Shown piece by piece: positions 35,410 through 45,809 of a DNA stretch of 64,000 nt (the stretch's first letter is position 1; each line of letters begins with the position of its first letter). The position numbers and the translations under genes are program-made. The stretch spans positions 8,883,942 to 8,947,941 of the forward strand of contig OZ035964.1 of NCBI GenBank assembly GCA_964034945.1. Reading direction: 5' to 3'. Source of the DNA: Chrysopilus asiliformis. Lineage: Eukaryota; Arthropoda; Insecta; Diptera; Rhagionidae. The notes below the pieces were generated by a model. That model worked only from the letters and a program-made list of their open reading frames with translations, did not search any database and had not been told where the DNA came from.

Positions 35410-35647
35410 GTAAAGGTATTTCTCATAATTAGTATTATTCTTATATTATATATATATTCCATAAAAAAAGAAATTAGTAAAAAAAATGGGGGAGGTTTCT
35501 GTGTTTTTTTTTGCATTCCAATCAATTTGTTGACTTCCTGGCACCATAATCCCTCATTTTTATATCTTTTATTGAAGTTCATAGATTTCAGGATTATTTA
35601 GCAAACCAAATTACCATCAAAGAGATTTTAAGAGAATTCAAGGCAAG

Positions 35648-36025
35648 TAAGCGCGATATTACACACGGCAACTTTCGGGCTTACTTAAGCCGATTTTTGG
35701 GAGAAACGACTGAGGGAAAAGTTGCCACTCGAAATCATGGCTTATCGACAATCTGCATACATGCAAACCGTGTGAACCGGTTTGTGAAAAGTAGTAGCCA
35801 GAAATCATTTTCGTTCTGACCGTCAGCGGGTAAAGATCTTGGGAAGTATATGAGCAGCAACAATTTCAATGGTTTGAGTCCACACACACACCCATGTAAA
35901 CGTGTGTAGCATATGCAAACAGGATTGGCTTATTTAAGTCACAAATGTAAGCACGTTGGCTTTTTAAGCCCAAAAGTTGCCGGCTTAAATAAGCCCGAAA
36001 GTTGCCGTGTGTAATATCGCGCTAA
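35648..36025. mobile_element. MITE with TAA duplication
   Basis: Insert 35651-36022 has ends GCGCGATATTACACACGGCA and the inverse (about 41 bp, one difference), flanked by TAA. The duplicated flank at 38947-38960 reads ATTCAAGGCAAGTAATGG without it, an empty site. The TAA target suggests PIF/Harbinger. Confidence 0.85.
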
Positions 36026-36053
36026 AGCGAAATGTAAGATTTGCTATCAAATT

Positions 36054-36448
36054 GGTTTTCGTCACAGAACTATATAACATAGAACAACTGTCACCATACA
36101 ATGCTCTGCTGAAAAATGGCCCCAAAAGTATTTCCCTCTATCGTACTTGAAAGCATCCACTGAACTGTATAAGGTCACGAAATTCAAATTTAGTTTGCCG
36201 CGAAATTCAAATTTCACAAGTTTGAGACTAACTTTAGGCGCAAACAATAAACTTTAGGCGCCAACACCATTCCGAAAGTCTATTTTCCTTTGACAGGAAA
36301 ATATTTTCCTTTGACAGCTTAAACGTGAGGACTATATTTATTTTCATACGGTTATCTTGCTCTTGACTCGTTTTGATTCACTGAACTGTATTGAAATGGG
36401 ACCATTTGAGACAGCAAATCGAGCGATCTAGTATATCTATGGTTTTCG
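36054..36448. mobile_element. Insertion with 8-bp duplication GGTTTTCG
   Basis: GGTTTTCG at 36054-36061 and 36441-36448 flanks 379 bp that is absent from the related stretch near 38985-39005. Terminal inverted repeats are weak. hAT-type is possible from the 8-bp duplication. Confidence 0.6.
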
Positions 36449-36504
36449 TTTTCCGGAACTTTGTCTCATAACCTCAAATTTTTCATAAATCTACGAAACT
36501 CCCA

Positions 36505-36986
36505 GGGGTGCGTTCCTTTATTCCCGAGTAAAGTAAAGGTTGGGTCTGTCAAAGTTAGAACAGCTGATTGCCAAAGTTGAAATTTTACCGACGTTAACTC
36601 TGATTAAAAGAACGCGATTTGGTTAACTTTGACAGCAGTGATGTGCACAACAATACATTTAAAAAAATAGAATTCTTCTTGATGTCGTATTTTTCATTTA
36701 CAAGGACCACAATAAAATACTCCATTATTCTCCACAAAACTCATTCGAAACTACGAGACGAATTGACAGTTGTAACCATCTCGGTTAACTTTATCGCGTT
36801 CTTAAATTACAATTAAAGTTAACTTTCTCCAACTCAGCTCTCGAGCAGAGTTGAGAAAAGTAACTTTGACAGCTTAACTTTGGCATTAAGGAACGGCAGT
36901 AAAGTTTATTGAGCGTTAACCGTAGGCATTTAAGAACGCATTTCTCTTTACCGCGGTTAACCACGGATAATAAAGGAACGCACCCC
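36505..36986. mobile_element. TIR element, 482 bp
   Basis: Ends are GGGGTGCGTTCCTTTATT (36505-36522) and its inverse (36969-36986). The body repeats GTTAACTTTGACAGC-type motifs in both orientations. The paralogous flank near 39055 joins CCCAG directly to TCGGTTTGTGTCTCGG, showing the empty site. Confidence 0.8.
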
Positions 36987-37077
36987 AGATGGTTTGTGTC
37001 TCGGGAAAAGCTTTTCATCCAAAATTTTCTTTTCATTCAGGTGCTGTCCGCCAGTCTAGAAGCTGGACGGCGTATCC

Positions 37078-37990
37078 GGGAAATATTTTTTTCGAATTTT
37101 TAATGGCTTGTTCTTAGTAGGAAAAATATCTTCCAGAACTTTTGCATCCGGGAAATATTTTTTTCGAATTTTTAAAGGCTTATTCTAAGTAGGGAAAATA
37201 TTTCCGAGATCTTTTCCACCCGGGAAATATTTTTCTCGAATTTTTAGAGGCTTGTTCTTAGTAGGAAAAATATTTCCGAGACCTTCCCCACCCGGGAAAT
37301 ATTTTTCTGGAATTTTTAGAGGCTTGTTTTCAGTAGGCAAAATATTTTCGAGAATTTTTCCACCCGGGAAATATTTTTCTAGAATTTTTAAAGGCTTGTT
37401 CCTGGTGTAAAAAATATTTCCGAGATCTTTTCCACCCGGGAAATATTTTTCTCGAATTTTTAAAGTCTTGTTCTTAGTAGGAAAAATATTTCCGAGACCT
37501 TTTCCACCCGGGAAATATTTTTCTCGAATTTTTAGAGGCTTGTTTTCAGTAGGCAAAATATTTTCGAGAATTTTTCCACCCGGGAAATATTTTTCTAGAA
37601 TTTTTAAAGGCTTGTTCTTAGTAGGAAAAATATTTCCGATACCTTTTCGACCCGGGAAATATTTTCCTCGAATTTTTAAAGTTTTGTTCTTAGTAGGAAA
37701 AATACTTCCGAGACCTTTTCTATTCGGGAAATATATTTCTCGAATTTTTAAAGGCTTATTCTGAGTAGGAAAAATATTTCCGAGACCTTTTCTATTCGGG
37801 AAATATTTTTCTCGAATATCTAGAGGCTTATTCTAAGTAGGAAAAATATATCCGAGATCTTTTTTATTCGGGAAATATTTTTTTCGTATTTCTAGAGGCT
37901 TATTCTAAGTAGGAAAAATATTTCCGAGACCTTTTCCACCCGGGAAATATTTTTCTCGAATTTTTAAAGGCTTGTTCTTAGAAGGAAAAA
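37078..37990. repeat. 72-bp satellite, array 1 (~12.7 copies)
   Basis: Monomers of 72 bp contain GAAAAATATTTCC and GGAAATATTTTTC, an exact 13-bp dyad around a 17-nt loop. As 72 is a multiple of three, both strands stay open (KIFPRPFPPGKYFSRIFRG on plus), so long frames here are by-products. The array is embedded after the CCAGTCTAGAAGCTGGACGG flank. Confidence 0.92.
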
Positions 37991-38420
37991 TTTTTTCCAG
38001 ACATTTTTGAATGACCAAGAAATCTGTGATCATCAATAACGCACTAAATGAAAATTTTTATAATACAATGTGATATCTGGATAAGTTCAGGTTAAAATTC
38101 AGTGAAAATCATTTCCGAAAAGTCATAAAATTATTTAGAATATCATATCCTACGAAATGAATGAATTAGATACTAAAATTACAATATTTTTATCGAGATT
38201 TTGTCTAAATTCTGTGAATCACTATAAGTTTTTCAATGGTTTGATTTTTTGCATGCGACTTCATGGCTATTTGGAACAGTAGATAGAAAACAGTACACAT
38301 TTTTATTAATATATTTATCAAATAATTTTTCTTTAAAAAAACTCAATTCTTTTTGATCTCAGGTGAGTACTTAGCAGCAGAAATATTCCCACTTTTCGCC
38401 ATTTTCTATGTTTTCCCTTG
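37991..38420. other. No gene seen
   Basis: AT-rich sequence between the satellite array and the degenerate tandem repeat. Confidence 0.4.
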
Positions 38421-38424
38421 CACT

Positions 38425-38765
38425 TTTCCGATTTTAGGGACCCTGCTTCGCAAGAAATAAAAATTTCTCATTTCTTGGCCCTTTTTGTTCTTTTCTTCCC
38501 ACGGGACAAATTTCTACAACTTTTCTGGATCTGCTTTACGCAGGAGACAAATATTTCTATTCCATGGCCTGTTTCCAGAAGATGAATTTTCGGTATTTTT
38601 TGGGCCTTTCGTAGAAGACAAGTTGTCCTCTTTTATGTCTCTTGGGCCAGGAGATAAATTTGTCCCGATTTTTTGGAATTTTCTCTTTCCGGGAGAAAAA
38701 TTTCTCCTATTTTTTGGTCCCTTTTTTGCGTATAAGACCAATATCTCGTCTTTCGTGGCCCCCTC
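38425..38765. repeat. Degenerate ~50-bp tandem repeat
   Basis: Phrases of the type GGAGACAAATTTCTC...TTTTTTGG.CC.TTTT recur about six times at irregular spacing of roughly 50 bp. One plus frame stays open for 134 codons (Phe-rich), but it shows no protein-like character. Confidence 0.5.
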
Positions 38766-38834
38766 CCCTTTTTTCGCAGAACATAAATATTTTCATCGCA
38801 GAAAACGAATTTCTCATATTTTCTTTTGCCTTCG

Positions 38835-38937
38835 TATTAACATACTGTTATCCGTTCACACGCATAGATTCATCTACTATTGCCTATAATTCCCGAGGCA
38901 AGTACGTCTTTTCAAATATTTTTTTGAGTTCGAGATA
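38835..38937 (+). pseudogene. Decayed VPS29 exon 4 / intron 4 fragment
   Basis: ATACTGTTATCCGTTCACAC followed by GCATAGATTC matches ATACTGATATCCGGCCACAC and GCATAAATTC in VPS29 exon 4. After a gap of about 50 bp, TGCCTATAATTCCCGAGGC and AAGTACGTCTTTTCAAATAT match the exon 4 end and the intron 4 start. The retained intron sequence indicates DNA duplication, not retroposition. It is out of frame and non-functional. Confidence 0.6.
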
Positions 38938-38939
38938 AA

Positions 38940-39150
38940 GTTTTGATTCAAGGCAAGTAATGGCAAAAAATTTTCAAATTTCGTATCAAACTAATTTCCG
39001 TTTTCCGGAGCTTTTTCTCATAACCTCAAATTTTTCAAAAATATACAAAATTCCCAGTCGGTTTGTGTCTCGGAAAAAGCTTTTCACTCAAAATTTTTCT
39101 TTTCGTTCAGGCGCTGTCCGCCAGTCTATAAGCTGGACGGCGTCTGTTCG
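38940..39150 (+). repeat. Duplicate of VPS29 downstream flank
   Basis: This stretch matches, in order, pieces at 35632-35650, 36023-36060, 36449-36505 and 36987-37077: ATTCAAGGCAAGTAA, CGTTTTCCGGAGCTTT, GGTTTGTGTCTCGG, GCGCTGTCCGCCAGTCTA. It lacks the three inserts present in the first copy. Confidence 0.75.
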
Positions 39151-39574
39151 CACGGGTTTCGCAGGTAGGAGTTTTCTTTGTCTTTTCAAGTAATTTTTCC
39201 ATTAATTTCTTTCTAAATTTATGGTAAAAATCCTCGGAATATCACAATTCATCGAATAAAGTAATTAAACCCTAATTGCATTTGCTCTAACGTATAGAAA
39301 TGAAGAGAAAAAAATTGAGCTTTCGATGAATTTTTTTAATGGCCATAAATCTGAATTTTCCCACAGAAATATTGCTGCTGCCGATGAAAATCGAAAAATA
39401 AAGATTCTTCCCACCAATTGACTTCATTTTCCCTGAGAAATTCATCGAATATCTAGGAAAACACCGAAAAACGATTTTCTATGCAAAGTAAATTTGGTGA
39501 CGCTTGCAAGATGGCGGCTGTTTTTTTTTCTTCAGAATTTCTTGTATCCGGGGGAAATTTTTTTCCGTTGAGCT

Positions 39575-39790
39575 TTTTCCGAATGGTTTTTCGAATGACG
39601 ATCAAGTAAGTTGGAAATATTTTCTGAAATTTCGTGAAATTTCTACTGACGCTCCGTGTTGTCCTTCAGGTGCTTTCGTGGGAGTTCCGGGGGGGGGGAA
39701 AGCTGGAAGTCTCAGAGGGGCCCCATTGCTTCGCATACGAAATAGAAGCTGGCGAATATCAATTTGTGTCTTGTTTTCCGATTGAATCAA
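39575..39790 (+). pseudogene. Decayed VPS29 intron 3 / exon 4 fragment
   Basis: CAAGTAAGTTGGAAATATTT and the following TCTGAAATTTCGTGAAATT resemble the VPS29 exon 3/intron 3 junction and intron 3. TTCAGGTGCTTTCGTGGGAG and TTCCGG resemble the start of exon 4, but an expanded G run and other changes break the frame. A later stretch (TTCGCATACGAAATAGAAGC) vaguely tracks exon 4. Non-functional. Confidence 0.45.
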
Positions 39791-42606
39791 ACGTGAGTGC
39801 GACTTTTATTAATTTTATTTGATAAATATTTGATGAAAAGAAAACAAAGTGCTGAGAAAATTTATGGTATTTTTTTCGGAACCTAAAAAAATCTCATCCA
39901 CTCCCGATCCTTCTTAAAAATCCTAAACAATCATATTTTCAAGGGAAAATAAATGAAATTTCGGGCGATTTTTAATTTAATTCTTTTATTGAACTTTGAG
40001 CTTTTGTGAAAAGCTTCTGCTTATTTTTCACACGCTTTCTAGTCGTTCGAATATTGAACAGCGGGAATTTTGAAATATTTTCCGACGAAATGTTTGTGAA
40101 ATACGTGCTGTAAAATTTATATAATTTATTTCGCCGAAAATTTCTCTAAATGGAGTAAAATCAACGGAACTTTGAATGAATATGGCGACATTTATCTACG
40201 ATTTTACGTTTTTATGCCCTTTTGCACATGTTTTTTTAGCCTAAGTGAGTCCTAACTGAGGTAATTTAATGGAAACGCAAGGCAATGTTCAAATTTTTAT
40301 CCTTTAAGTTTAACATTTCCGGTTTTTACCGCAATTATCCTCATATAGCTTGCAAATGATGTGCGCAGCGCGTGGTTTTCTTATAACAAGACTTTGGTTT
40401 TTAATTTTTCACTCGTTAATTAATCGAAAAATGCAAATCTGTGCATAAATTTCGGGAATCGTAGGAGTTATCTATTTATGGTCAGTGAAAAATTAAATTC
40501 TGATGTGAACAGTGCATGATTTTCTTGTATTAAATCTCCGCTCTTCCACGTCTTTATCCGTCAATCCCCACATCCTCACAACGGTATGTGGTAGTCCATA
40601 AAATACATCACACTTTTAGGGGGAGGGGAGCGATCTGCGGAAGTAAACACCAAACAAAAATAGGGAAAAAGTTAGACGTGGGGAAGGGATTCTGAAAATG
40701 CGAAAGATAGCGTGAAAAATTTTACGGACAGTCTCTAAGAGGTGGAAATGAAGAAAACGAAAAGTGGGTACAAGAAAAAAATGAATAATTAAAAATATCA
40801 ATAAAGAACATTTATTTCATATAATTCTTGTTTTAAAGAAAAAAAAGATACCTTAATCATTGTTTGTTCTTCTATAATTTTATACCTACATAATTTTGGT
40901 ATATATTTATATATTTTATTCTTTTTTTGCATTCAATTCTATGTTTCTGATTACAATTTTAAAAATAATTGTAATTATTATTATGATTTTTCTCACTATG
41001 CCATTTAAATTGTAACACATCAGTTTATTTTAAATCCACTTAAGATTTCTTTTTTGTTGTTGTACAATTCAACGTAGTGTTATTTAAGATTTTATTATGT
41101 TTATATGTGTGTGTGCGATTGTTTTTATTTATTTGCAAATATGATTATGAAAAAATTCAAATAAAAATTCTGTATGCTACGAATTTTCACTGAAATGATT
41201 GAAAATATTTGGAAATTAGAACCGCTACAGGAAGAAGTTAAGCTATGATTGATGAAGTGATGGAAAGGAATGAAGGGGGGAGAATTTATAATTAAAATTA
41301 ATAAATTATTAAGTGTCTAGTGACTCGTTTAGTATTCTTTTTGTTTAAATATTGCTTAGTCTTTGGTTGTATAAAATTCTTCCAAACAGATTTAATTGCT
41401 TTAATTCTTGTAGGGTTTTAGAGTGATTTGCTATGATTTTAACTCAAAAATATGCGAAATTATTAGTTTTGAGTCAGCAAATGTTCAAAAACTGCTATAA
41501 AAAAGGTGTTTGCCGTAGTTGTTTTTAAAAAATTTGGTGATACCTGGGCGAATGATAAAATTTGCTGCTGTTGAAAGTTTTCGTGGCGAAGATTGTAGTG
41601 ATTTTTCACACAAAATATTTCGTGAAATTTTCCTTTTTTTTTTGCTTGAAAATCAAAAACTTGGCAGAAATAGCTGTTCTGTCTTTGCAGTGGAAAAATT
41701 CATTTGAAAAGATCAAAAAAATTTTTTGGTTTTCCGTTCTAATCTAATCTAATAATGTGTATTTTCTGTTAATTTTTCATTAAATATTTATTATTTATTC
41801 TCATTATAAATTGTTTATTCCGTTGAAACCAATTTTTGTCATATTTATGTCTAATGTTTTGAGGAATTTTCTATAGGTGATTGAATTCAATAAATATTCG
41901 TATATGGGTTTATCTTTTCTTATCTCGTGGGTATGTTTTGAGTCCAATATAAATATCTACTCGTAGGTTCGATAAAGAAAAGCAGCAGGTTTAGAGGGAA
42001 GAGGAAGGATAAATAAAAGGTCAATAATTGCCTTATCCAGTTTTTTTTTTTCATTTTTTTCTCTTTAAATATAATTAATTATATCTTATGTAAATTATAA
42101 AAAAAATAATATAAAAATGTATAATTAAAACTAGCAGATTTCAACTACAATTAAAGGAAAAAAAATAATCATTTTCTGTTTTAAATCTATTTTGATTTTT
42201 TAAAAGTTCTTTGTTTTTCGCTTTCATGTGCGATTCAATCTCTAAAAATAATTTTTTTTTCCTTGAAATAATAAATAAATTACACAATATTCAAAAATAA
42301 CATGATTTGCTCATACATTTTTCTTTGGTTTTTATCTTTTTCTATATTTTCCTTAGGAGAAATATTAATTTAGAGACTTTACATGATTTTTGAGCGGTAA
42401 TTTCAAAAAATGGTACGCAAAACATTGGGTGAAAATGGAAGAAATTTCATTCTGCAAACATTTGAGTTATTTGTTAAAAAAAAATCACCTTTTTACAAAT
42501 TTTGGGGTCTTAGCGAACAAACATGGCCACATAAACATTTAAATTCAACATTTTTTTAGAGGGCCGATTTTTCGTAGGTCCTTAATGTAACTAAATTACT
42601 CGCCCC
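39791..42606. other. AT-rich, no gene; R fragment near 40498-40545
   Basis: TCTGATGTGAACAGTGCATG at about 40499 is the end of an R element whose body is absent. The remainder (to 42.6 kb) is very AT-rich and shows no exon or repeat that I can support. Confidence 0.45.
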
Positions 42607-42903
42607 TCTACCAACACGGCATAGAAACAACCAAGGTATGCTGTAAACTCAAATCTGACATTTCGTTGCTACGTCACTTGTGCCGATTAGTTCGACAAGT
42701 GCAGAAGGAATTTTGTATTCTGGATGGTTTTTTTTTAAATTTGTGCGATTTAAATAAGATATTTGTAAATTAGTAGACTGATTGCATTAAATAGTGATCA
42801 ATAAACATAAAAATTAATTAAAAAAAGTCGGCACAAATGACGTCACACCTGACTATCAAAAGTTTACAGCATACCTTGGTTGTCTGTATGCCGTGTCTAC
42901 CAA
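42607..42903. mobile_element. MITE with CACGGCATAC ends, copy 2
   Basis: Insert 42615-42895 is the reverse-oriented partner of 6947-7226, near-identical in size (281 against 280 bp) and text (GTCGGCACAAATGACGTCAC). The 8-bp duplication TCTACCAA flanks it. One end (ATAGAAACAACC) has diverged. Confidence 0.85.
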
Positions 42904-43499
42904 TAGGCTAAGACTTTTTGACTTTTACGGAAGAAAATGGTGTGTTTGTTCACATAACTTAATTCAAGTTCTTGTGACAAATTCACCAAGTAAATCTTAT
43001 CGATTTAATTGATTATCACATAATTTGAACAAAGAACCTGTACTGATTAGCAGTTTAAAATATTTCTATTGAAAAAATCCGAAAATCGAAGAAAAAAATG
43101 CATGCGAATGGTAACCACTGTCCATCGAGATATTCCAAAATAGTTTAAGCTAGAACCTGAATCGTACGTCGATGCGTCCGTCTGGTAGACAGTTTTATGC
43201 GGTGACAGTTGGGTACGGCAACGAATCTGGAGTTAATTCATTGTTTTGCACTTCTTCTATTAGTTTATCGTCGAAACAATTACTTTCAATTTGTTCCATA
43301 CTTAAAATGCTTAAATCGTAAACAAACTTTTTTACGAAATGACATTTCCGTGCGTTGCCGCATGTAAAAGTAGAAATTCGACCTTTAAAAGTATTTTTTG
43401 TAAACTACTTTGGATGTGATGGGAAAAAGTACTTCTTAATGTGCTTTTTTCAAAGCGGTTAAAAAGTACACTGAAAAAAGTACATTTCTTTTTACTTTC

Positions 43500-43668
43500 T
43501 TAAGCCAAATTCAGACTAACGATTGCGATTACGACTAAAGCTGCTCGACCAATCAGATCAAACCTTTCAACCATAGGACATGATAGCTTTGATCTCATTG
43601 GTCGAGGAAGCTCAATCGTAATCGAAATTGCAAGTGTAATCGCAATCGTTAGTCTGAATTGGGCTTTA
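43500..43668. mobile_element. PIF/Harbinger-like MITE with empty site
   Basis: Insert 43503-43665 (ends AGCCAAATTCAGACTAACGA and GTTAGTCTGAATTGGGCT) is flanked by TTA. The same R junction without insert reads ACTTTCTTATACGAAG at 9861, so the 3-bp TTA duplication is directly shown. Confidence 0.9.
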
Positions 43669-44004
43669 TACGAAGTATAATACAGATTAGGCTATTTCCA
43701 TTGGCCTTGGTGTAGCAACTCAGGAGTAGCTACCGCTGTATTGAACGAGTCCAGCCTGGCCATAGGGATAGATCAGGCGTAGTTAAATTCAAAAATTTCC
43801 GCGTGACGACATTTTCATTACGCAGACCCTCTAAGGACCAAATTTCCCCATCAATCCCTTTAAATTTTATTTAGATTTAAATTTTAATGTTGAATTCATG
43901 TAAAATTTCGATCTCTTAATTTTGCCTAAACACATTTCCCGAGCCCTACCGAGTCGATTGGAGTCATACCACAAATATGTCTTTCTGTTTGTCTGCTAGT
44001 CTGT

Positions 44005-44196
44005 CAGTTTGTCAGTTTGTCAGTTTGTCAGTTTGTCAGTTTGTCAGTTTGTCAGTTTGTCAGTTTGTCAGTTTGTCAGTTTGTCAGTTTGTCAGTTTGT
44101 CAGTTTGTCAGTTTGTCAGTTTGTCAGTTTGTCAGTTTGTCAGTTTGTCAGTTTGTCAGTTTGTCAGTTTGTCAGTTTGTCAGTTTGTCAGTTTGT
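44005..44196. repeat. Octamer array (CAGTTTGT) x24
   Basis: 192 bp of exact CAGTTTGT units, followed by CAGTCTGC/CAATCTGT-type variants to about 44295. Since 8 is not a multiple of three, all three plus frames encode the same eight-residue repeat. The three overlapping apparent frames are artefacts of this. Confidence 0.97.
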
Positions 44197-44310
44197 CAGT
44201 CTGTCAGTCTGTGTACCAGTCGGTCAGTCTGCCATTCTGTCAGTCTGCCAATCTGTCAGTCTGCCAATCTGTCAGTCTGCCAATCTGTCAGTGTGCCTGA
44301 ATATCTTAAA

Positions 44311-45809
44311 AGTAAAGAAAATCAAATTTACGAATTTTGGTGGTTTTTTGTGAAAAAAATACAGATCATCCTGGCTTTGCCTGAAAATCGACTTAAAATA
44401 TGCGTTTGGCTTGTTCCTAACTCAAATATTTGCTGATTTTGAAATTACCGCGACAAAAAAAAAAAACAATCATGTAAGATCGAATTGTTCAAAAAAGACA
44501 ACAACTGAATCACTGAAGGTGCACTAGCTATTCGTTTGTTTGTTTTTTTTTTTTAAATAATAATAATAAAAAACATTATCTATTAAAAATTACAATTAAA
44601 TAAATTAATAAATATTAAAAATATTGGATGGATTTATTTATTTTTTTTTCATTTGTTTTGCCTTTTAAAGTACGTTTTTTTCGTCAATACTTACACAGTT
44701 TACAATAGATTTTCTTTTTTAATGAAATATACATATATATTTTTTGGTTTTTTCATTACTATGCTGTAGTATCTTATAATTGAATTTAAAAACAAAACAA
44801 TATTATGATTATTTACTTAAAAAGAAGTACAAATAGAAATTCATTGAAAAAAAAAAGAATATCCACATTCAATGCCTCCCCCCTGATTTTGTTTTTATGC
44901 TGAGTAGAATAACAGAGGTTATCGAATCTCTTTTGATATATTATATTTTTACTGATATACAAATCTTACTTTAAGTAATTGTGAAAACCTAAAAAAAATG
45001 TGCTAAATGAAGTTGAAAATTTAATAAAAGAAATAATATATATTTTTTTTAAACAAGAAGAGTGGTAAATTGCGTGTTATACTTGTATGTGTCGTGTGAT
45101 TTTTTTAATATAATTTTTTTTCCTTATTTTTTTATTCTTTTAATTATTTGATATATTCTTAACCTTAATATGCTAGTAATAATATTACTTTATAAATATT
45201 TGTTTTATTAATTCTAGAAAACGATTTTTTATTCCATTTTTTTTTGCTTTTCCTTCTCATTAAATTTATACACTGTGGAATCTCTATTGTTATACATATT
45301 TATATATAGAAAGTTCATTCCTAAAAGGGTTTTTTTTTGTCTTTAAATAATTATTTTAATTGTAAGATATTTTTTTTTGCCTTATTTACTTTTTTTTAAA
45401 GGTAGGTATTTAAAATTTCAAAACACAACACGCACACACATAGAAATTCTTTTATTTTTTTTTTAAATTTTTTGTTTTGTTTAATTCATACATATTTTTA
45501 TTTGTAGTAAATCCATAGATCGATGTAATATTTAACTTTTCCTTAAATACTTTTAATATAAATTAAATCTTTGTCGTGTCATTATAAATTATATTAAGAA
45601 AGTCATCGTGGTAAGAAGATGGGGTGCATGTGCTGTTATAGTTTGATGTCAATTCTATAATTTTTTTTTGTTTCTCATCTCATCTTGATTTGATCTCAGG
45701 TGAAATATTTATAACCATTAATTTATTTATTTATCTGCATTTGAATAGATATTCTTAACATATTTCATATTAAACTTCGCTTTCAAAGTCGATTCATTAA
45801 TAGTAGTTA
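44311..45809. other. Extremely AT-rich sv 3' region
   Basis: Downstream (minus strand) of the sv stop. Dense homopolymers and many TTTATT/TTTAAT hexamers. It is probably the 3' UTR and intergenic DNA; the poly(A) site cannot be fixed. Confidence 0.45.

Larger units (their letters stand above)
43490..44310 (-). mobile_element. R-family element, rearranged
   Basis: Right end TTTACTTTCTTA (43492-43502) is split from TACGAAGTATAATAC (43669 on) by the MITE at 43503-43665. Further on come CGATCTCTTAATTTTGCC, CGAGTCGATTGGAGTCATAC and an expanded CAGTTTGT array where other copies have a short CTGT tract. About 180 bp (43690-43860) is foreign to R. Confidence 0.65.

Noticed and set aside
43977..44436. 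Three overlapping 107-139 codon plus frames
   Set aside because: An 8-bp repeat reads identically in all three frames; this is a microsatellite, not coding sequence.
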